NCBI RefSeq assembly: GCF_032484785.1
Contig: NZ_JAUETR010000001.1
Span: 4,405,501-4,469,500 of the forward strand
DNA length: 64,000 bases
Direction: 5' to 3'
Source of the DNA: Bradyrhizobium sp. SZCCHNS1050
GTDB lineage: Bacteria; Pseudomonadota; Alphaproteobacteria; Rhizobiales; Xanthobacteraceae
Of the stretch, positions 59,995 to 64,000 are shown piece by piece. Every line of letters begins with the position of its first letter. The stretch's first letter is position 1. The notes under the pieces were generated by a model. It had not been told where the DNA came from. It searched no databases and was given only the letters and a program-made list of their open reading frames with translations. A program made the translations under genes and the position numbers.

Positions 59995-60358
59995 TGACGG
60001 TAACTCTCGCCACGGCAGCGGGGACTGCCGAGACATTCGAGCCAGTAGGGAACGCGGTGATCACAGGGAATAGCCGCGTTCGCGACGAGGCCGGCTTCTG
60101 CCGTGCATCGCGAATCAGGCTCAGGTCAGAATACCGGAAGTGTTCCCGCCCGCTCGGCAAATCACGGCATCGATAGGGCCTGCGGGGGCTTCGCCGCACT
60201 TTTTCGGCGGCGTGAGACTTCCGTGCAACGACGGAGACATGATCACAAATTGCCGAAGTCGGGCCGCTCTGGCCGGAATTGTCTTGAATGCGCCGCTATC
60301 TTCGGCCATCTGGCACAGCAAAGGTCCCAATCGGCGGCTTGGGGATACTGCAAGGGCG
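59995..60358. other. divergent intergenic region
   Basis: About 360 bp between the membrane-anchored protein gene and the L,D-transpeptidase gene. It should hold two divergent promoters. No further gene is supported. Confidence 0.5.
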
Positions 60359-61579
60359 ATGATGATCAGACAAATCCTGACGGTTTGCGCGGTCGCGGCA
60401 GCGGGCGTGACGGCAACTTCGTTTGCCGAGGCACAGCAGGTCTATCAGACCGCGCCTGGAGCGTATTCACCGGCGCCGACGCCTTACCCGGCCGACGCGC
60501 GCGGGCAGGGGCAGGATTTTGACGCGCTCGACGATGAGGATGCGCCCGGCAATTCCGCGGCGTTGCCGCCGCCCGGCCCGGTGATCTCGCCGGACGATCC
60601 GCGCTACGGTCGTCCAGCCAATTCGCCGGTTTATGGTGCTGCGGCTCCGACCGGTCCCATCCTTTCTCCCGACGATCCCCGATATGGACGTCCGGCCGGT
60701 GCGACGGTCTATGGGGCCGCTCCGACCGGCCCGGTGATGTCCCCGGATGATCCGCGGTATGGCCGCCCGGCTGGTCCGCCCCCGGTGATCTATGGTGATC
60801 GTCCCGCCTCCAGCCAACAGGCCTATGGTGGCGCCTATGGCAACAGCGCGCCTGGTGGCGACGCAGGCGCGCCGCGGCCGCCCGGCGCCGTCGTGGGCGC
60901 GGCGCAGGCCCCGTCCGCCGGGGATCGTCCGATGACGGTAGCAGCTCTGCCGCCTGAGGAACAACCCGATGCGGCGCCGGCGCCGCTGCCGGCGAACCTG
61001 CGCCGCCAGGAGGTCGACTTCGTCACCAAGGAGCCGCCGGGAACGATCGTCGTCGATACGCCCAACACCTACCTCTATCTGGTGCTCGGCAACGGCCGGG
61101 CGATGCGCTACGGCGTCCGCGTCGGCCGCGAAGGCTTCACCTGGACCGGTGTGCAGAAGATCACCAAGAAGACCGAGTGGCCGGACTGGTATCCGCCGAG
61201 CGAGATGATCGAGCGGCAGCCCTATCTGCCGCGCTTCATGGCCGGCGGGCCGGGCAATCCGCTCGGTGCCCGCGCGATGTATCTCGGCTCGACCGTGTAC
61301 CGCATCCACGGCACCAACCAGCCGTCGACGATCGGCAAGTTCGTGTCCTCCGGCTGCATCGGCATGCTGAACGACGACGTCGCCGACCTGTTCGACCGGG
61401 TCAAGGTCGGCACCCGCGTGGTCGTGATGCCGGGCGGTGCGCCTCCGGGTTCCAGCAAGAACATGGCTGCTGCCGCGGCCTCACCGGCTCCGGCGCCCGT
61501 CCAGGCCCAGGCGACTGTGCCGGCGGCTGGCCAGCCCGCCAACATGCAGCCGCTGCCGCCGCCGGTGACGATCCGCTGA
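60359..61579 (+). CDS. L,D-transpeptidase (YkuD domain) with N-terminal repeats
   Basis: A 406-residue exported enzyme that probably cross-links peptidoglycan or attaches proteins to it. Signal peptide to about residue 25 (SFAEA). The linker region contains three copies of SPDDPRYGRPA (77-87, 103-113, 128-138). The catalytic YkuD domain (about 225-360) holds YRIHGTNQPSTIGKFVSSGC with H317, S331 and C333. Where many family members have GCIRM, this reads GCIGM. A Pro/Ala tail follows. Two adjacent ATGs (60359, 60362) behind AAGGGCG. A strong terminator lies 30 bp after the stop. Confidence 0.9.
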   Translation: MMIRQILTVCAVAAAGVTATSFAEAQQVYQTAPGAYSPAPTPYPADARGQGQDFDALDDEDAPGNSAALPPPGPVISPDDPRYGRPANSPVYGAAAPTGPILSPDDPRYGRPAGATVYGAAPTGPVMSPDDPRYGRPAGPPPVIYGDRPASSQQAYGGAYGNSAPGGDAGAPRPPGAVVGAAQAPSAGDRPMTVAALPPEEQPDAAPAPLPANLRRQEVDFVTKEPPGTIVVDTPNTYLYLVLGNGRAMRYGVRVGREGFTWTGVQKITKKTEWPDWYPPSEMIERQPYLPRFMAGGPGNPLGARAMYLGSTVYRIHGTNQPSTIGKFVSSGCIGMLNDDVADLFDRVKVGTRVVVMPGGAPPGSSKNMAAAAASPAPAPVQAQATVPAAGQPANMQPLPPPVTIR

Positions 61580-61608
61580 GGCGGGCGTGGTGCGCGCTGA
61601 TTACGTTG

Positions 61609-61636
61609 AAAACACCCTCCTCGCGGAGGGTGTTTT
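61609..61636. terminator. perfect 12-bp terminator hairpin
   Basis: AAAACACCCTCC (61609-61620) and GGAGGGTGTTTT (61625-61636) form a perfect stem with TCGC loop; it ends in a T-run on the plus strand and begins with an A-run, so it can terminate both the transpeptidase and the convergent dehydrogenase transcripts. Confidence 0.9.
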
Positions 61637-61661
61637 GCTGTGAGGGCCGCGCTCGCCTGCT

Positions 61662-62624
61662 TCAAGCCAGCCGGCGCGGCGGCTCGGCTCCTGCGAGCCA
61701 GGTGGCGATACAATCGACCATCTGGCCGTAATGGGCGCGAAAACTCTCCTCGGTGACGTAGCCGAGATGCGGCGTGAGCACGACATTGCCGAGCTGGCGC
61801 AGCGGATGGGCGACGGGCAGCGGTTCCACGGAGAACACGTCGAGGCCGGCGCCGGCAATGCGCTTGTCGCGCAGTGCCTGCAGCAATGCGGCCTCGTCGA
61901 CGATCGGCGCGCGCGAGGTGTTGACGAGATAGGCGGTGGCCTTCATGCGCGCGATGTCGGCCGCGCCCACCAGCCCGCGTGAGCGGTCGCTGAGCACGAC
62001 GTGGACGGTGATGACGTCGGCGGCGGTGAACAGCTCCTCCTTGGTCGCGTAGCCTACTCCCGCCGCCTCGCAGCGTTCGGGCGTCAGGTTGGGGCTCCAG
62101 GCGATCACGTTCATGCCGAACGCCTTGCCGAGCCCGGCGACCTTGGTGCCGAGCTTGCCCAGCCCGATCACGCCCAGCGTCTTGCTCTCGATCTCCACGC
62201 CGCCCAGCGTCTGCCAGGGCTGCCCGGCATGCATGAGAGCATTCTCCTGGCCGATCCTGCGGGTCAGCTCCAGGATCAGGCCCATGGTGAGCGCTGCGGT
62301 GGGGTCACGGCCATATTGCGTGCCGCAGACCATGATGCCGCGCGCCTTGGCGGCCTCCAGGTCGATGGCGGCGTTGCGCATGCCGGAGGTGATCAGGAGC
62401 TTCAGCTTCGGCAACCGCTCGATCAGGGAGCGCGGCAATGGCGTCCGCTCGCGCATCGCACAGATGATGTCGGCATCGGTGAGCGCGCCGGCGGCCGCTT
62501 CCTCGTTGCCGAACGGCTGTGTGAAAGCCGTCACATCCACTCTGTCGGCCAGCCGGGGCCAGTCGGCCAATGAGAGGGCCGTATCGTAATAGTCGTCGAG
62601 GATCGCACAGCGCAGCCGTGTCAT
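61662..62624 (-). CDS. D-2-hydroxyacid dehydrogenase family protein
   Basis: A 320-residue NAD-dependent dehydrogenase. The nucleotide fold shows GVIGLGKLGTKVAGLGKAFG near 150. Catalytic residues: Arg in VNTSRAPIVDEAAL, Glu in GLDVFSVEPLP and His in LTPHLGYVTEES. N-terminal substrate domain starts RLRCAILDDYYDTALSLADW. Enzymes of this type reduce 2-keto acids such as glyoxylate, hydroxypyruvate or phenylpyruvate; the substrate is not fixed by sequence. ATG 62624. Confidence 0.92.
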   Translation of the reverse strand: MTRLRCAILDDYYDTALSLADWPRLADRVDVTAFTQPFGNEEAAAGALTDADIICAMRERTPLPRSLIERLPKLKLLITSGMRNAAIDLEAAKARGIMVCGTQYGRDPTAALTMGLILELTRRIGQENALMHAGQPWQTLGGVEIESKTLGVIGLGKLGTKVAGLGKAFGMNVIAWSPNLTPERCEAAGVGYATKEELFTAADVITVHVVLSDRSRGLVGAADIARMKATAYLVNTSRAPIVDEAALLQALRDKRIAGAGLDVFSVEPLPVAHPLRQLGNVVLTPHLGYVTEESFRAHYGQMVDCIATWLAGAEPPRRLA

Positions 62625-62748
62625 CGGCAGGGTCCATTCATCGGGGGACGGCGGCAATGGTGAATGCCGTCAGGAATGGAGCCATGCTTGCGCGCAACGC
62701 GCTGGTTGCGCAAGGCATCGTCACGCTCTCACGCGGAACCAGGAGACA

Positions 62749-62967
62749 TCAGTCGAGGCGGGTCTTCAGCCTGAACGCGGCGTCATGGCCGTACTTGGCG
62801 CGCCAGGCGGGGCCGGGGCCGCGCATATAGTGCAATTCTGGCCGGTACGGGTTGAAGGCGCGCGCGACGAATTCGCGCCAGAAGCCGCGGATGTCGTCCG
62901 CGATCCCGGATCGGTCTTTGCGGTGTGCCGCCGGAGCGGGCAGGGAGGCTGAGGTGAAGGCTGCCAT
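62749..62967 (-). CDS. small conserved hypothetical protein
   Basis: A 72-residue soluble protein with the C-terminal half ARAFNPYRPELHYMRGPGPA followed by WRAKYGHDAAFRLKTRLD. The segment RPELHYMRGPGP-WR-KYGHD is, from memory, conserved in small proteins of related genomes. ATG 62967 has GAGAG about 8 nt upstream. Function unknown. Divergent from the ABC-F gene, about 300 bp away. Confidence 0.55.
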   Translation of the reverse strand: MAAFTSASLPAPAAHRKDRSGIADDIRGFWREFVARAFNPYRPELHYMRGPGPAWRAKYGHDAAFRLKTRLD

Positions 62968-63271
62968 GACGGGCTCTCGCTGTTGTCGGTCGCGGCTTTT
63001 GCCGCTTGGGCGCGCGGGGTCTTGCGGGCCGAGACCGAGTGTCCCGCCGAATTAATTAAAAGATGGTTGCAATTGTCGTGATCCGCCACACACAAGGTGA
63101 TGGACCCGTATTCGTCCGTGGGCGGCAGGCCGGGCCGGCGCAGGAACGACCGTGATTCTCCCGGCATTTGTTCCCGCCGAGACCGGCTCGCCGGTTGCCC
63201 TTTGGGGACCGCGCGGTTACATCAGCGGCAACCATTTTCCGAAAATTCCGGCAGGCTTCAAGGGACACGCG
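62968..63271. other. divergent intergenic region
   Basis: 304 bp containing an AT-rich patch AATTAATTAAAAGATGG near 63050-63066 that is a likely promoter or binding region. No gene is supported. Confidence 0.45.
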
Positions 63272-64000
63272 ATGGCGCGCCAGTTCGTCTATTTCATGCA
63301 GGGTCTGTCCAAGACCTACCCGACCCGCAAGGTGCTCGATAACATTCACCTGTCGTTCTATCCGGACGCCAAGATCGGCGTGCTCGGTGTCAACGGCTCG
63401 GGCAAGTCGACCCTGCTCAAGATCATGGCCGGTATCGACAAGGACTATACCGGCGAGGCCTGGGTGGCCGAGGGTGCCCGCGTCGGCTATCTCGAGCAGG
63501 AGCCGCAGCTCGATCCGAAGCTCACGGTGCGCGAGAACGTCATGCTCGGCGTCGGCAAGCAGAAGGCGATCCTCGATCGCTACAACGAGCTGGCGATGAA
63601 CTACTCGGAAGAGACCGCCGACGAGATGACCAAGCTGCAGGACGAGATCGAGGCGCAGGGCCTTTGGGATCTCGACAGCAAGGTCGACCAGGCGATGGAT
63701 GCGCTGCGCTGTCCGCCCGACGATGCCGACGTCACCAAGCTGTCCGGTGGTGAGCGCCGCCGCGTCGCGTTGTGCAAGCTGCTGCTCGACCAGCCCGAGC
63801 TGTTGCTGCTGGACGAGCCGACCAACCATCTCGACGCCGAATCGGTGTCCTGGCTCGAAGGACACCTGCGCAATTATCCGGGCGCGATCCTGATCGTGAC
63901 CCACGATCGCTACTTCCTCGACAACGTCACCAGCTGGATCCTGGAGCTCGATCGCGGCAAGGGCATCCCCTACGAGGGCAATTATTCGTCCTGGCTGCAG
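63272..64000 (+). CDS. ettA: EttA-type ABC-F translation factor (5' part; 3' end outside window)
   Basis: The frame is open from ATG 63272 to the right edge (243 codons). The first ABC domain shows Walker [12 protein letters not shown], Walker [16 protein letters not shown], the signature [17 protein letters not shown] and the switch His in [11 protein letters not shown]. The inserted arm segment (about residues 95-140, [20 protein letters not shown] onward) is the mark of EttA among ABC-F proteins, which gate the ribosome according to energy state. The second ABC domain is beyond the window. Confidence 0.95.
   Translation, partial: MARQFVYFMQGLSKTYPTRKVLDNIHLSFYPDAKIGVLGVNGSGKSTLLKIMAGIDKDYTGEAWVAEGARVGYLEQEPQLDPKLTVRENVMLGVGKQKAILDRYNELAMNYSEETADEMTKLQDEIEAQGLWDLDSKVDQAMDALRCPPDDADVTKLSGGERRRVALCKLLLDQPELLLLDEPTNHLDAESVSWLEGHLRNYPGAILIVTHDRYFLDNVTSWILELDRGKGIPYEGNYSSWLQ

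Overview
The window looks like chromosome from a Bradyrhizobium-type alphaproteobacterium (Nitrobacteraceae). This is inferred from the high GC content, dense GTG/ATG starts with overlapping stop-start junctions, a complete pqqABCDE locus, an intracellular PHB depolymerase, HWE-type histidine kinase signalling, and several families of short palindromic intergenic repeats that recur in such genomes. No rRNA, tRNA, CRISPR array, prophage or plasmid function was seen. The only mobile element recognised is one IS30-type insertion sequence.

Layout. 1-1631: 3' part of a GltD-like flavin/Fe-S oxidoreductase. 2.1-7.7 kb: a minus-strand DUF4286-like gene, then the PQQ operon (pqqA, pqqB, pqqC, pqqD, pqqE and a coupled prolyl aminopeptidase gene). 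8-10 kb: DUF6894 protein, truncated haemoglobin and an exported lactonase-fold protein. 10.3-12.4 kb: a tightly coupled amidase / glutathione peroxidase / DUF3297 operon. 12.8-16.7 kb: membrane and small hypothetical proteins, an SRPBCC protein and a block of intergenic repeats. 16.7-20.2 kb: malonyl-CoA decarboxylase, and an AraC regulator divergent from an MFS exporter. 20.4-23.6 kb: two secreted cysteine-containing proteins that share an upstream element, then two orphan periplasmic binding proteins facing each other. 23.8-28.4 kb: a flavin monooxygenase and cupin pair with a divergent AraC regulator, then PhaZ. 28.6-36 kb: GST, cupin, HXXEE membrane protein, small secreted proteins, a frameshifted AraC/GyrI regulator, SMP-30 lactonase, GNAT and GMC oxidoreductase. 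36.3-39.7 kb: a LivK-type binding protein, LuxR regulator and cytochrome P450. 39.7-55 kb is rich in signalling: a soluble triple-PAS chemoreceptor, a PAS-PAS-AraC fusion, the IS30 element, a membrane hybrid kinase with a degenerate ethylene-receptor-like sensor, a Tat-exported phospholipase C, an orphan HerA-like ATPase, and a 1230-residue protein with two kinase cores plus its coupled response regulator. 55-64 kb: MoxR ATPase, GlsB protein and a VWA/CoxE-like protein, two sulfurtransferases, an envelope protein, an L,D-transpeptidase, a hydroxyacid dehydrogenase, and the start of an EttA-type ABC-F protein.

The genes suggest a soil or plant-associated heterotroph: PQQ synthesis for periplasmic dehydrogenases, PHB and malonate metabolism, oxidative-stress enzymes, many environment-sensing proteins and orphan solute-binding proteins. 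The most interesting items are the kinase whose ethylene-sensor copper ligands appear to be replaced, the two-core kinase with coupled regulator, a 28-nt element shared by two secreted-protein genes, the IS30 insertion that splits a dispersed repeat, a one-base frameshift at the end of an AraC/GyrI gene, and structured DNA flanking and inside the pqq operon. All functional calls come from reading the sequence and remembered family motifs; no database search was run.
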